Part shown: piece by piece, positions 47,204 through 61,080 of the stretch
Position numbering within the stretch: the first letter of the stretch is position 1
How the letters are laid out: each line of letters opens with the position of its first letter
Source of the DNA: Vicia villosa
Taxonomy: Eukaryota; Streptophyta; Magnoliopsida; Fabales; Fabaceae
Length of the DNA stretch: 64,000 nucleotides
Reading direction: 5' to 3'
Assembly: GCF_029867415.1 (NCBI RefSeq)
Contig: NW_026705226.1
Location: 434,001-498,000 of the forward strand
The notes under the pieces: generated by a model
Seen by the model: the letters and a program-made list of their open reading frames with translations, nothing else
Told to the model about the DNA's origin: nothing
The model's database searches: none
Translations under genes and position numbers: made by a program

Positions 47204-50200
47204 CTAGCTTTCTTCATGCAGCTTTATCAACTGCATACAGTGGAAAAACTTGCAACTTGGCAATGTCTTTGTGATCATATCAGCAGCATTATCCTCAGTC
47301 GAAACCTTCAGCACTTGGACTTCTCCATGCTCGATTACTCCACTGACAAAATGCAGCCTCACATCAATGTGCTTAGTTCGCTCATGATAGGCTGAGTTCT
47401 TCGACAGGTGTATTGCACTTTGACTATCACATTTAACAGTGATATCTTTACCGTGAAGTTTCAGCTCCTTAGCAAAACCTTCAAGCCACAATGCTTCTTT
47501 CACAGCTTCAGTTAGGGCAATATACTCCGCTTCAGTGGTTGATAGAGCAACAACCTTTTGAAGTGTTGATTTCCAACTAATTATTGTGCCAAACATGGTG
47601 AAAACATATCCAGAAATAGACTTTCTAGAATCCATACAACCTGCATAATCAGAGTCGACATATCCTTCGATTACTGCTTTACTATCTTCACCCAAGGCTC
47701 CACCATAAATTAGGACCCTGTTTAGAGACCCATTTATGTACCTTAAAATCCACTTCAATGCTTTCTAGTGAGCCTTTCCAGGATTTGCCATGTACCTGCT
47801 TACAAGACTTACTGCATATGCTATGTCGGGTCTAGTACAGACCATAGCATACATCAAAGAACCAACTATATTAGAATATGTGATGCTTTACATATAGGCT
47901 CTTTCGACATCAGTATTGGGATACTGATCAATACTCAGCTTGAATTGAGGGTTTGTCGGAGTCACAACTGGCTTCGAATTCGACATACCAAACCTTTCGA
48001 GAATCTTTCGTAGATATGCCTCTTGAGATAAGCATAACTTCGACTTCTTTCTATCTCTTCGAATGTCAATTCCAAGAATCCTGGAAGCAGCTCCCAGATC
48101 CTTCATATCGAACTCCTTATTGAGTTCATCCTTCACCCTCTCTACATCTTCGACGTTGTTGCTTGCTATGAGAATATCATCCACATAAAGCAACAAAATA
48201 ACAAATGAATTACCAGGTCGAAATCTGAAGTAAACATAGTGGTCGAACTGACTTCTAATGAAACTTATGTGTGTCATGAACTTGTCGAATCTCCTGTTCC
48301 ACTGTCGAGGAGATTGTTTCAGCCTATATAAAGATCTCTTTAGCTTGCACACATAATCTTCCTTCCCCTTTTCGACATATCCTTCAGGTTGTCTCATCAG
48401 GACCGTTTCATCTAGATCACCATACAAGAACGCAGTCTTCACATCCATCTGTCCAGTTCAAGGTTGGACTGTGCCACCATGGCAAGCAACATTCGAATGG
48501 ACCTATGCTTCACAATAGGAGAAAACACATCATTGAAGTCGACACCTTCTTTCTGAGTGAAACCCCTTGCAACTAACATTGCCTTGTATCTTTTCGACGC
48601 CACTCCTTCAATTCCTTCCTTAACTTTGAAAATCCATTTACAGTTGACTAACCTTGCCCCAGCAGGTTTCTTGATCAGTTCCCAAGTGTGATTATTATGA
48701 AGAGATTTCATCTCATCATCCATGTCCTTCATTCATTCAGTCTTATTTCGACTCCTCATAACTTCCTTATAATCTCTAGGTTCTTCGTCTAGAACCTCAC
48801 TTGCAGAGATTAAGGCATAAGCTATAAGATCTGCATACCCAAGTCTCTGAGGTGGCTTGATAACTCTTCTCGACCTATCTCTTGATAATAGGTAATCATC
48901 GGCAGTTTCCTCAACTTCCTCAGCTTCTTTTTCAACTTCATCTGAAGTATGCAATTCAACATCAACTTGCTCCACCTCAACAGGAATCTCTACCTGTTCC
49001 AGCTCTTCTGCACGTCGACCATCATCATCATCAGTTTCCTTGAAAGCCATCTCAGCTTCATTGAAAACTACATTCGACTGATGATACACCTTTTGTGACC
49101 TGGCTCTAGGCACCATAGCCTATAAGCTTTGACTCCTTCAGGATATCCCATGAACATGCATTTCAGAGCTCTAGGTTTGACCTTGTCTTGCCTAATATGA
49201 GCATAGGCTACGCAGCCAAATACTCTCAGTTTGTCGAGATCTGGTGGATGTCCCGACCAAACTTCTTCAGGTGTCTTCATATCTAACACTGTCGAAGGAC
49301 ATATGTTTATCAGATATGTTGCTGTCGAAACAGCCTCAGCCCAAAACACCTTCTTTAATCCAGCACTAGTCAACATGCATCTGATTCTCTCCAAAATAGT
49401 TTGATTATACCTTTCAGCCAAACCATTTTGCTGTGGAGTACCTACAGTAGTTCTATGTCTTGCAATACCAGAGACAGCACAAAAACTGTCAAACGCCTCA
49501 TTGTAAAATTCAAGGCCATTACGGTTCTCAACCTCTTGACCTTCCTGCCAGTCTGATTTTCGACCAAAGTCTTCCAACTTTTGAAATTCTCAAAAGTTTC
49601 ATCCTTAGTCTTCTGGATGAATACCCATAACTTCCTGGAATAATCATCAACTATGGATAGAAAATACTTTGCTCCTGAATGTGATGGACACCTTGCAGGC
49701 CCCCAAAGATCAACATGGATATAATCAAGGGATCCATGTATTTTTTTGTTCAGCCTCAAAGGTATACAAGCCTTGTTTCTTCACGCCTCTCGAGACTTCC
49801 TTCGACCCCTTCAAGACTCTTAGGATACTTTTCTCTCCTTGGAAAACATATCCTTTCTTGTCAAATTCACCAAGAGAAAGCAGATTTCTCTTCAAATCAG
49901 GAACATACCTGACTTCAGTCAACAACCTTATTGACTCATCATGGATCTTGAATCTCACAAATCCAACACCTGCAATCTTGCAAGCTTTGTTGTTTCCCAG
50001 CAGTACTGATCCACCATCTTGATCACACAATTCCTCGAACAAGTCTTTGTTTGGAGTCATGTGCCAAGTGCAACCTGAATCCATAATCCACTCCTTTCTA
50101 GAGTCACTGCTCGAAACCACAAGGACATCAGATGATTCGAAATCATCTTGAACAATGGCTGCATTGCCATTATCCTTACCTCCATGATCTTTCAAGAGTT

Positions 50201-50942
50201 CAGAGCACACCTTTCTTGTGTGACCCTCCTTCTTACAATGATAGCATCGAATGTCAGATGCTTCGCCACTATAAGACTTTGACTGGCTTTTGCCATTCTT
50301 CTTGTCGAACTTACCATCCTTTCGCAAGAATTTTCCCTTAACGGCCAAACCTTCACCAACAGTCGAAGATTTATGCTCCTTTCGTTCGTTCAAGTCCTTA
50401 GAATACAAGGCTGATTGAACTTCTTCAAAGGTCAGGGACTCCCTTCCATACAAGAGAGTTTCTTTGAAGTGAGCATGTGATTGCGACAAAGCGCACAATA
50501 GTAACAGCGCTTGATCTTCATCATCAATCTTCACATCAATATTTTCAAGATCAAGAATCAACTTGTTGAACATATCCAACTGCTCAGCCAACACTTTGTC
50601 TTCAATCATCTTCAATGAATACAAAGCTTGCTTCAGGTAGAGTCGATTTACCAGCGATTTGGTCATATACAAACTTTCAAGTTTCACCCATAACCCTGAT
50701 GTCGTCGTCTCCTTTGATACCTGCCGAAGAACCTTATCACCAAAGCTCAACAAAATTGCGCTGTGTGCTTTCTCGATCATAGTCGTCTTCTCCGCTGCCG
50801 TTAGTTCTGCATTCATGGCTGCCTCTCCCTTCAACGCTTCCAAACAACTCTGCTGAACCAGTAGGGCTTTCATCTTCAAGCACCACAGACCGAAATCGTT
50901 CACTCCGCTAAACTTTTCAATATCATACTTTGTTGAAGGCAT
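47204..50942 (-). pseudogene. Copia C gag-pol, multiply frameshifted with integrase deletion
   Basis: Gag from an ATG at 50942 (MPSTKYDIEKFSGV), CCHC knuckle (CYHCKKEGHTRKVC) and DSG protease are in one frame down to about 49750. There, relative to B, roughly 280 bp are missing, removing the GAG-pre-integrase/HHCC zinc region. The rest is split into six or more frames: DDE integrase (HVDLWGP, NGLEF, NGLAERYNQT), YVDD reverse transcriptase and RNase H (ALSTTEAEYIAL). Certainly non-functional for pol; the gag frame is the best preserved. Confidence 0.88.
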
Positions 50943-50967
50943 CTTCTCCACGCTCACCGCACCAATT

Positions 50968-51413
50968 TGTTGTGAATTCAATACCAAGAACAAAGTATAA
51001 AACAAGGGAAGAATAAAGAACAAGGAAGATGAATAACACAATAATTGGTTATAACTGATATTCTTTTACTTTCTCTTAGAAAACAAGATTACAAGTTTAC
51101 AAGAATAACAAATGACCTCTCTCACCCGAAATTAGGATTTGTTGTATGCAATGATGAGAGACTAGTATGCTATTTATAATAAAACCTAACATACTAACTA
51201 ATGGGCTTTTTCTACAAGGCCCATTACACAAGCCAACTTAATAAACAAGCTAACTTAACAAATTAGGGTTTAAACATTAAAACCTAATTTAACATGCTAA
51301 CAACCCTAGCATCTTCGACACAAGCATGTGAACAACCTTCGACTTCATGCTTAATCCTGTCGAACCAAGAAGCTACCCTTCGACCATACTAGAGTTCGAT
51401 CCAATATCTCACA
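50968..51413 (-). repeat. 5' LTR of copia C
   Basis: 446 bp, same termini as the 3' LTR; the downstream PBS-like site AATTGGTGCGGTGAGCG is the same as in copia B. Confidence 0.88.
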
Positions 51414-51418
51414 GATAA

Positions 51419-51736
51419 AAACGCATTAAACATAACAATTGCAATTATGAACGACATAGAAATTAAATTAACAATGACAATAATAATAAAGCAATAAAAG
51501 AAACTTGTAAAAGCTGAAATAAGAGAAACTTGAATTAACTTCAATTATGACGGAAAGCTTTAACGATCCAAGAATTGCAAAGGTTATGGGCCTAAATACT
51601 AATGGTAGAGTAGTTCCTCAATGTGAGAAACTACTCTTTTACATTTGTAATTTATGCCTAAAAACTATGAACAGCGCTTTCGCGCGATAACTTGGATACC
51701 TTGAAAGTGTGATTCCAAGATCTATTTATAGGAGGG
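51419..51736. repeat. Unclassified repeat-like DNA, right part
   Basis: Continuation of 46014-46711 on the far side of copia C. Non-coding, A-rich. Ends at the LTR-like start TGTAGCGGGG. Confidence 0.4.
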
Positions 51737-54700
51737 TGTAGCGGGGAAAAGCTGAGATTAAGGCCATTATATTGACTCGACTCAATATTTCAGTGAAAGT
51801 CGTCACCGCGCTTTATTGTTTCCAAAGGAAAAGGGAAAAGAACGAAGAAAACCCAAAGTTTAAAACAAGAATGAGATCTTAGGTACGGGTGTTGATTATA
51901 CAAGGGGAAGGTTTTAAGAACCCCTCATATCTGTGGTACTCCACAGGAACCTTTTTGAAAATCTGTGTCGTGTGTGCTAAAAAAAAGGGGTTTTTTATTT
52001 TTTAAAATAAGCTCGGCAAGACATTAAGCCTTGTGCCTACATACCTCCTCGGTGCAATGGAGAAGTCAGAGCTAATGTAGTTCCGCTTAAAAGGGAAAAC
52101 GTTTTAAAACGAATAAACACTTTATCGTCGTCGGAGAGAAATACTCAGCCATTGATCTTGAGCATGAGAACAAATGAGTTCTTTGCATCGCAAATGAAAG
52201 AAGGGCTCCAACTCGGATAGAAATCAACGAGTATGCCACTAGCTCTCCCACGCGGAAAAGATCTCATTATATCAATCAATTTCAAAATCGTGGGGTATCG
52301 CCACTCATTTCAACAATTAGTCGTGTCTAAACTTTTGAAGAAAAGGCCACTAAGGGGCGAAAGATATGTTTAAAGAAAAGGTTTTGAAAAGGTTGCAAAC
52401 ATAAGAAGGTTTTGTAAAAAGAGAGAAGTTTTTGAAAATTAAAGAAGGGGAGGAGATGAAGAGGCTATCCTATTGCGTAAAATAAAAGTTGAGGAAAAGA
52501 ACGGCCTAACCGAAATAAGAAGCCAACACTTGACATTACGAGTCAAGGTAGATTTCCCATCCTTTGGAATATCGACACTAAACCAACACATTATCACTTG
52601 GGGATCCAGATGAACTTATTATCTTTAGCACCACTTTGCATTAAGCACATTAAAATTCTAACGAAAATCGGGCAGAGTAACGGTTGTTTTCGGATAAAAT
52701 CCTTATCTCAATGCCTTGGAATTAACCATCAAGGACTTTCAAGGAAATACCTGCATACACAAACAGACAACAATCCAATGCCAGCCAAACAGAATAACAA
52801 CAGAGTAATAATATCGTAAGGGTCCAGAGGTACTAAGTCCATAAGTCCGAATCTCCAAAATGCTCGGGATAGTAACCAATAGTCCAAAAAAGAGCCTTAA
52901 ACGTTTTTTATATTTTTGTTGTTTATTAGTGTTTTAGCATAAAAATAAAGTATGGTCGAAGTGGACAAAAAGAAAATAGCGGAAACATAAACATACGTCC
53001 AAATGGACAAAAAGAAAATAGCGGAAAATAAACGTCCAAATGGACAAAGAGAAAATGGCGGAAACATAAACATGATGAAATGATAAAATAAAGCAATAGA
53101 GCGAAAAAATAAAGAACGGTATGATAAATTGCGGAAATTAAAGTTAGTTGTTAAATGTTAAAGATAACCATCTTGAATCTCGTCAAGTATGTTATCAAAG
53201 TTAGTAATGAAGATCGATGGTGAGTGAAGGATGTTCTCGGATTTAAATTCAATGAAAGTTTATCAGAAGCTTGATAAAATCATAGCGACTACACGATAAA
53301 CCTCCATAAGTCTTAAATCAACCGCATACAATTCTCTTCCATATTTGATCTTTTTTGATTCGGGACACGAAATATTGCGCTATGTTAAGTAGATCGCCAA
53401 GTGATTTATGTAGAAATCACCCTACAACAAGGCCGGTCAAAACTTTATGTGCTAATGCATGCGAGAGAAGCGATATGTATATCACTCTCCGAAAGCAATA
53501 CCGTAAGAAAAGAAAAATAGGGAGTGATTTAGTCTTTACCAAGAATCCATAAGAATTCTCAAGGTATTAAGACTTTCATCGATCAAAATAAAAAGAAGCA
53601 AAAGATGGAACCACATTAAAAGCTCCTTTCATCCATAATTTCAATCACTTAATTTTGCGGATTTGGATTCTCATCCTATCGACGCCCTAAGTCCATTGAA
53701 ATTAGAGAGAAATTAGGCCTCTAACTTGTGATTCAAAGAAAATATCAAAAGAATGGAGTAGAAGAAGAGTTAGAACCAAAAACAAGTCAAAAATAGCAAA
53801 AACAAGCATTTTGCCTCACTGGAAATCGATTTACCTCTGTAGGAAATCAATTTCCTGAGTGCAGAGTTCAAAATTGGCATAAAAACAAGGTGGAAATCGA
53901 TTTCCTACAGAGGGAAATCAATTTCCTGCACGCAGCTTTCAAAAAATCAGCATTAGGAAGCATAAAACTTGACTTAAGCAAACATACAAACACCTTATGA
54001 TCACACATCAATTGGAGCACGAATTTTCCATTAATTCACCATCAAATAGGACCAATATAGCATCAAAGATGCATCACACACAAGCACAAAAGAATCACAT
54101 TATGATAGATGAAAAAGGATGGAGAAAATTACCAAATCTTGAACAAAACTTAGACCTACTTCAAGAATCACCAACACAAATCTTGATCTCTCAACAATTG
54201 AAGAAAAAAGAGTGAAATGAATGGTGGCTTAGCTCAAAGTTTGTGAGGATCAAGATGTGACTCACAAACTTTATGAAAGAAAAAGAGCTTTGGTGAATTT
54301 GGTAAGGATGAGGAGAGAAATTGCAAGGGGTTTGTTGGCTCTCAAAGCTTGTGAAATGAGAGAGTAGAGGTCTCTATTTATAGAATTGGAGCAAGAGTAG
54401 TGGCAAATTGGTCTTTTTGTGTTTGGTAATTAATTTGTGGTTAATTAGTATTTAAATAGTAAAAATGGGATTTAAGTGGGTTTAATGAAGGGGTTAATTT
54501 TGATGAGGTGGAAAATTGGTAGAATGACAAGAATGATCAAATAAAATGTGATTGGTGCCAAAATGGTGTCAAGCTTCCCTCCTTATATTTTTTGAATTTT
54601 GCGCACAGGAAATCGATTTCCCACAGGGGTAAATCGATTTCCATATTGAAAATTTCAAAAATTCCCTTTCTTGCACTTTTTATTTTTGCTCGATCTTTTT

Positions 54701-54908
54701 CCTGCAAAACACAAACAAGGGAAACAAAATGCATATTTTTGGATTTTGGTTAGTATAAAACAAATTAAAGAAAATTAGGTGCTTGATAGTTCCCCTCAAA
54801 GACGAAGCGAACATAACACCGAAAAATGAAATCTCAAGATTGTGATCTTGATTAATGATTGAGATGCAAATGATGTATGATCTTAGGGTCAAAAATTGGG
54901 GTATGACA
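51737..54908 (-). repeat. Solo-LTR-like Ogre/Tat sequence
   Basis: 3172 bp reading TGTCATACCCCAATTTTTGA ... TTCCCCGCTACA on the minus strand, i.e. LTR-type TG...CA termini. Its 3' end (minus) matches the LTR at 62149-62440, which is followed by an Ogre-type PBS; here no PBS or internal region adjoins. Flanking bases (GAGGG, CATAC) do not match, so TSD support is lacking. Internal features: three tandem units GTCCAAATGGACAAAAAGAAAATAGCGGAAA (52955-53065) and several palindromic GGAAATCGATTTCC strings (53821-53935, 54607-54642). Confidence 0.65.
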
Positions 54909-55300
54909 CATACCTTATATTCTTTGGAGGTAACCCCATCTCTTGGTTATCACACAAACAAAGAACCGTAGCTCGCTCTTCAACTGAGGCTGAATATCAT
55001 GCTGTCGCCACTACAACTGCTGAGATAATGTGGCTCACAAATCTTTTACATGAACTTCGCCTACCAGTGTCAAAACCACCATTACTACTATGTGACAATG
55101 TCGGCGCCACATATCTATGCTCAAATCCTGTTCTTCACTAAAAAATGAAGCACATATCCATGGATTATCACTTTGTGCGTGAACAAGTTCGAGATGGAAA
55201 ACTTCAAGTCTCACACGTGTCAACTAAAGACCAACTTGCGGATCTTTTGACTAAACCTTTAGCTCACACTGTTTACTGATCTTCGATCCAAGATGCAAGT
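54909..55300 (+). pseudogene. Ty1/copia RNase H C-terminal fragment
   Basis: Reads [55 protein letters not shown], stop, then [14 protein letters not shown] and [15 protein letters not shown]. These are the last RNase H motifs of a copia polyprotein, from a lineage different from copia A-C. One stop codon (55139-55141) and a break at the end. Confidence 0.85.
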
Positions 55301-55580
55301 TACTGATGGTAACTACATCTTGAGGGGGCGTATTGGACAATCATCATCATGAGCAAGCACCAAGTCATCATTATCCTCTCCTTATAATTGGCACATAATT
55401 ATATGCACATAATTATTTGATTAAATGTATTCATTATTTCATTTACTGTATAGCTGGTGCATATCATGCACATTTATGTAAATTGATCTCCTCTCTCACT
55501 ATAAACAGAGATGATGATCAACACAATCAATAATAATAATCACTATCAATTCTTATTCCTTATATGTACAATAGTGTTCA
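55301..55580 (+). repeat. PPT and 3' LTR-like tail of the copia fragment
   Basis: CTTGAGGGGGCGTATTGG (55318-55335) is a typical copia polypurine tract, followed by an LTR-like sequence with a TATA-like CTATAAACAG (55500) and ending about 55570. The precise LTR end is not determined. Confidence 0.55.
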
Positions 55581-57239
<1,659 letters not shown>

Positions 57240-57703
57240 GGCGAGGCTCTCCTCACAAACGCAACAGTCAAAACGTGTGTCAGGCAGCCCTCGCAAATGT
57301 TATTATGGGGAATCCTCGCAAATGTTATTATGGGGAATTAGTGACTGCACACGCAGTCTGCCAACAGCAGGTGATAAAGCCTATGTTGTCTCCATCGCGT
57401 AGGAATACCCATCGCTAAATTGACTTTGTCTTTTTGCTTGGAGATACCCCTCGCAAAATATTGCATTTTCTGAACAACAAAATAACATTTTGGCGCCACA
57501 TTTATTTGCTTGGGGTTGCCCCTTGCAATGCATTTTTTCAAAATTCAAAAATTTCCCTCTTCCCTTTTTGCGAGGGGTAACCCCACGCTATGTTAATTTT
57601 GTTTTTTTTTTTAAATTGTGTGTTGCAACAAGCTTTATCCCAAACAACATCATTTTTTATGTGGAATTTTACCCCTGGCAAATTACCTTTTTTTTTTGTA
57701 GTG
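57240..57703. mobile_element. CACTA-like terminal fragment with GGGGTNNCCCC hairpins
   Basis: Ends TTTTTTTTTTGTAGTG, i.e. CACTACAAAAAAAAAA on the minus strand, a common CACTA terminus. The ~450 bp inward contain repeated G-rich/C-rich units: AGATACCCCTCGCAAAA, GGGGTTGCCCCTTGCAA, GCGAGGGGTAACCCCACGC and ACCCCTGGCAAAT, plus a tandem CCTCGCAAATGTTATTATGGGGAAT x2 (57287-57337). The opposite terminus and a TSD were not found. Confidence 0.5.
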
Positions 57704-58046
57704 TTAGTCAAAGACAATAAATTTTAATAAACATTATTTCTTTTGAAGAATTATGTATATTGAATATATTTTTGTAACCAAATTTACTTTATTTCTCCAA
57801 TCCAATATTGTACTCTAGTAAACAAATATTTTTAAAAACGGGAAAAGTGTAATGTAAATACAAATATTTTTATAAATGAGAAAAAGTATATTATTGATAT
57901 AAATAATTTACAAATAGAAAAAAAATATACTTTCAATAAAAATATGTTTATAATTGAAAAAAAGTATATTGATGATGAAAATATTTTTATTAACAAGTTA
58001 TTTCTGTTAAAAAAGAAGTGCGTATCAGACTAGAACAAGTATGTAG
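57704..58046. other. AT-rich spacer
   Basis: Contains four imperfect repeats of AAAAATAAATTTTTATAAATGAGAAAAAGTATATT type (57820-57970), probably degenerate tandem duplication. No gene. Confidence 0.4.
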
Positions 58047-58608
58047 TAGGGATGGCAATGGGTAAGGTTTGGACAGGGTACTATAGTATCCATCCCCATA
58101 CCTGCAGTTTAAAAAAATCTCTTTACCCGAGTCCAAACCCGCGTGGGTATCAATATTCATACACGTACCTGTACCCTCTGGGTTCCTCAATACCCATACT
58201 CGTACCTGTTTACCCGCATTTATAGTAAAATTAAATCATTTAATTATAAAATATCATGTAATTTAAGTCTTTTTTAACAATACTAAAAATATTATGCATG
58301 TTATTGTTGATTTAAGAAATAAATAAACACTTTTATTAAAATATGTAATGATTTGATAGCGATATATTTTTAAAAAAATTTAAAAACATGCATTTTTTAT
58401 ATAATAATATAAATGACATTATAGAAATATGTAGTGCGGGTATGGGGCGGGGTAGGTAGTAAGGTACCCGTGCCCGCGCCCATACCCGCATATTTTAATG
58501 GATAATTACTCGTGCCCGTGTCTGTACCCATTTTGCGGGTTTTTTACCCTACCCGGTGTGAGTATTTTTGTGGATACCCACTTGGGATGGGCCAAATTCC
58601 CATCCCTA
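58047..58608. mobile_element. hAT-like non-autonomous element, 562 bp
   Basis: Begins TAGGGATGGCAATGGGT and ends AATTCCCATCCCTA, a 9-bp inverted match (TAGGGATGG). Subterminal DNA is rich in TACCC/GGGTA motifs at both ends, as in small hAT elements. No clear 8-bp duplication (GTATGTAG left, TAGGCACA right). Confidence 0.6.
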
Positions 58609-58887
58609 TAGGCACAAGTTTTTTTACCTGTGTTTATTGAAAGTTGATGAATTGGTTGTTTCAAAGAGAAAAAAGTTTAAATTTTAGTGAATGATTATAA
58701 CAATTTAATTATTGGTAAATTCTTTGCTATGTCATTTATTGTTATAGATATAGTCGTCCATGTCGAATATTTTGATGACCGGGATAAATTGATAAATTTG
58801 TTAATATTTAAATTTTAGTTTGAGCATGAATATTAACTTTTCAAAACCGTAACTACTGTTGGAAGAAGAAATCTGATTTCCAAAAAA

Positions 58888-59072
58888 TAAATAAGTTTTT
58901 AGTCTCTATGAATACTGCAGTTTAATTTTTAGTCTCTCTTTGCCTTTAGACAATGGTTTTAGCTGGTTTTGACAACAGTTTTTTTTTTTTTTGTAAAAAC
59001 CGTTGCCTAAAGGTAGAGAGAGACTAAAAATGAAAACTGCAATATTTATAGGGACCAAAAACTTATTTAACC
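58888..59072. mobile_element. Mutator-like MITE, eroded
   Basis: Palindromic: AATAAGTTTTTAGTCTCTATGAATACTGCAGTTT at the left pairs with AAACTGCAATATTTATAGGGACCAAAAACTTATTTAACCC at the right. Same style of terminus as the element at 33793. The left-most bases are lost. Inner arms around 58935-59012 include TAGACAATGGTTTT / AAAACCGTTGCCTA. Confidence 0.6.
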
Positions 59073-59198
59073 CAAAAAATAATTGTAGGATCTATATATT
59101 TTCTGCAACACAATGATTTTCTTTAATAATCAAGATATATTTAACCCAAAAAATAATTGTAGGATCTATATATTTTCTGCAACACAATGATTTTTTTT
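59069..59198 (+). repeat. Tandem duplication of a 74-bp unit
   Basis: AACCCAAAAAATAATTGTAGGATC... at 59069 recurs at 59143 with the following ~56 bp identical save small changes. Adjacent to the MITE end, so likely slippage or repair during its insertion or excision. Confidence 0.75.
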
Positions 59199-60099
59199 AA
59201 TGCAATGCTCAAAGCATATTTTTGAAATCAAAATCATTTTTGGAATGATGTTATTGATGTAAAGCAAATGGAATCACTGGTCAAAACATAAAGGTTGAGA
59301 CATTCAAAGTGAAAGATAAAGCAAATATATGATATCAAAGCAAATGATTGGCAAATCTCATGGGAGTCAGCTTACGCAACCTTGTTGTAGTATGCTTTCA
59401 AACAAACCTTACTTCAATTAGGTCTTTCATAGGTTGTAACGTGGCCAGGTTCACGGTTTCAGAAACAAAGGATATAAGGCTCAAAATTTGATTATACCCA
59501 TCCCATCTTCGTGATGATCTCCAGTCCTAAAACTCATTTAATTCAACTCATGCATTCAGGTTCCATGAGGCTTCTGGAATTGCACCTTTGTAATGATGAT
59601 AGCTCACAAGCAAAGAGAACTTTTGAGATTGCAGTCACTTCTTCCTTTTTGTTGTCACAACATTTTGTTGCTCGAGGAATTTATTGACTTCTCTTTTTTC
59701 ATCTTTTTCTTTTGATATCCCTAACTTTTGCCTGAACTGTCTATTTTTGAACTTACTGTCACCGGGACGCCCTTATTTTTGCCTAAGTCGTTTTTTGGTT
59801 TTGACTTAGCAGGCTTTTTTTGATACATTTTTTTTGAAAGATATTGATTGCCTTGCTTAATGATTGATGAACCATCATTGGCTTTTGATTGACATCTCCA
59901 ACACTTCTTTGATGTATGCGGAGGAAAGCTTGTAATTGAAACCTTTGTGGAAAGGTGTACTGAATGATTCTCTTAAAATAGAATGCACAACCAAATTAAT
60001 TGAGAACTACCCTGCCCCAGGTTTAAAATGCGGGTTTTTTCATACAGAAAGAAACACCAACTTCGAAGGCTCAGAGGGGTTGACAAGGGATTAACTTCC
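59199..60099 (-). other. Possible decayed Ogre internal region
   Basis: No clear frame on either strand. Its place downstream (minus strand) of an Ogre gag suggests pol/protease remnants, but I could not identify a domain. Confidence 0.3.
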
Positions 60100-60495
60100 T
60101 TATTTCTCCAGTGTTTGGGAATTGAAACAATGCCTGTACATCATCAGCAAAGTTTTATTCGAAAGCATACAGTTCAAGAACTTGGGTATTTCGTTGTCAT
60201 CATCCTCCCTCCAATCTTTGCATAAAACACAAGTTTGATAGAGAAAGCAAATGGAAGAAAAAGTTTTGTAAAAGAAAGTATAAACATAAACATAGTAGAT
60301 GTGAATGAATTCAAAATATGCAATGCTCATTTAATTAAAATCACCATTCAGAAACAATCAAAGTTTGAAAGCAAACAATACAATGAAGGAAATACAAACA
60401 GTATAGAAACAAGGCCTAGTGACTAATCAGCAACAAAGATGAGCTATCTCGTCTGAAACACTTGGCTTTAGGAGACTATCTGGCTTTACTTGTCT
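60100..60495 (-). pseudogene. Possible Ogre gag-pol spacer remnant
   Basis: The minus strand encodes WREDDDNEIPKFLNCML near 60140-60215, reminiscent of the acidic D-DD-EIP segment preceding reverse transcriptase in Tat/Ogre polyproteins. The assignment rests on this motif and on location only. Confidence 0.3.
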
Positions 60496-61080
60496 TCAGC
60501 CACTTTGATCTGGCAAAGGACTAGTGACAACATTGGGACCCATATCCTTGAAAGAGAGCATATTTGATCTCACCAACTCTTGAACTCTTTCCTTCAGAGG
60601 GAAACATCTTTCTAAATCATGGCCTGCTGCACCTTGATGGAAAGGACAATGAAGATCAGATCTGAAACCATCAGGGAGAGGATTTCGAGGAGGCGGCATA
60701 GCTCTTGTTGTGATCAACCCTTTATGGACCAATGTAGGATACAATTCAGTGTATGACATAGGAATAGGATCAAAATGAGTCCTATCGCGATTCTGATCTT
60801 GTTGATGTAGAGTCCTATGAAGCACTGATTGAGGAAAGCAAATAGGTGTTTCCTTCTCTACTTCAAAATATGAATCACATGACATAACATATGGTTTCCC
60901 CTGAGTTGGAGTAGCAACGGAAAAGGCTAAAGGAGTATTCACTTGCTTTGTGACAATCGGAGGAATGTTGCATTCATTCTTCAACAAGACTTGCAGGATT
61001 TCCATAATTTGATTCATTTGAATTTTCAACTGGCTGACCTCTGCTCTTAGAAACTCTTGGTCTTGTTGAAGTTCTTCCAT
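60496..61080 (-). pseudogene. Ogre/Tat gag fragment
   Basis: 195-codon open frame on the minus strand. N-terminal coiled-coil-like part (EELQQDQEFLRAEVSQLKIQ) followed by a spacer and the conserved C-terminal gag region: HFDPIPMSYTELYPTLVHKG, then FRSDLHCPFHQGAAGHDLER, CFPLKERVQELVRSNMLSF and KDMGPNV. The C-x-H-x-G-x-x-G-H-x-x-x-x-C arrangement (CPFHQGAAGHDLERC) is the gag zinc-binding-like motif seen in Ogre elements. Full Ogre gag is several times longer, so most is deleted. Confidence 0.75.

Larger units (their letters stand above)
46717..51413 (-). mobile_element. Copia C: third Ty1/copia copy, internally deleted
   Basis: 4697-bp minus-strand element of the family of copia A/B, flanked by perfect 5-bp duplications GATAA (46712-46716 and 51414-51418). 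3' LTR 46717-47160, 5' LTR 50968-51413 (444 and 446 bp, about 18 differences by eye), so not a very recent insertion. The LTRs are about 45 bp shorter than those of A/B because of fewer U3 repeat units. Confidence 0.93.

Noticed and set aside
51732..54913. Clean solo LTR with target duplication
   Set aside because: Termini look right but the flanking 5-mers (GAGGG, CATAC) do not match, so the TSD claim was dropped.
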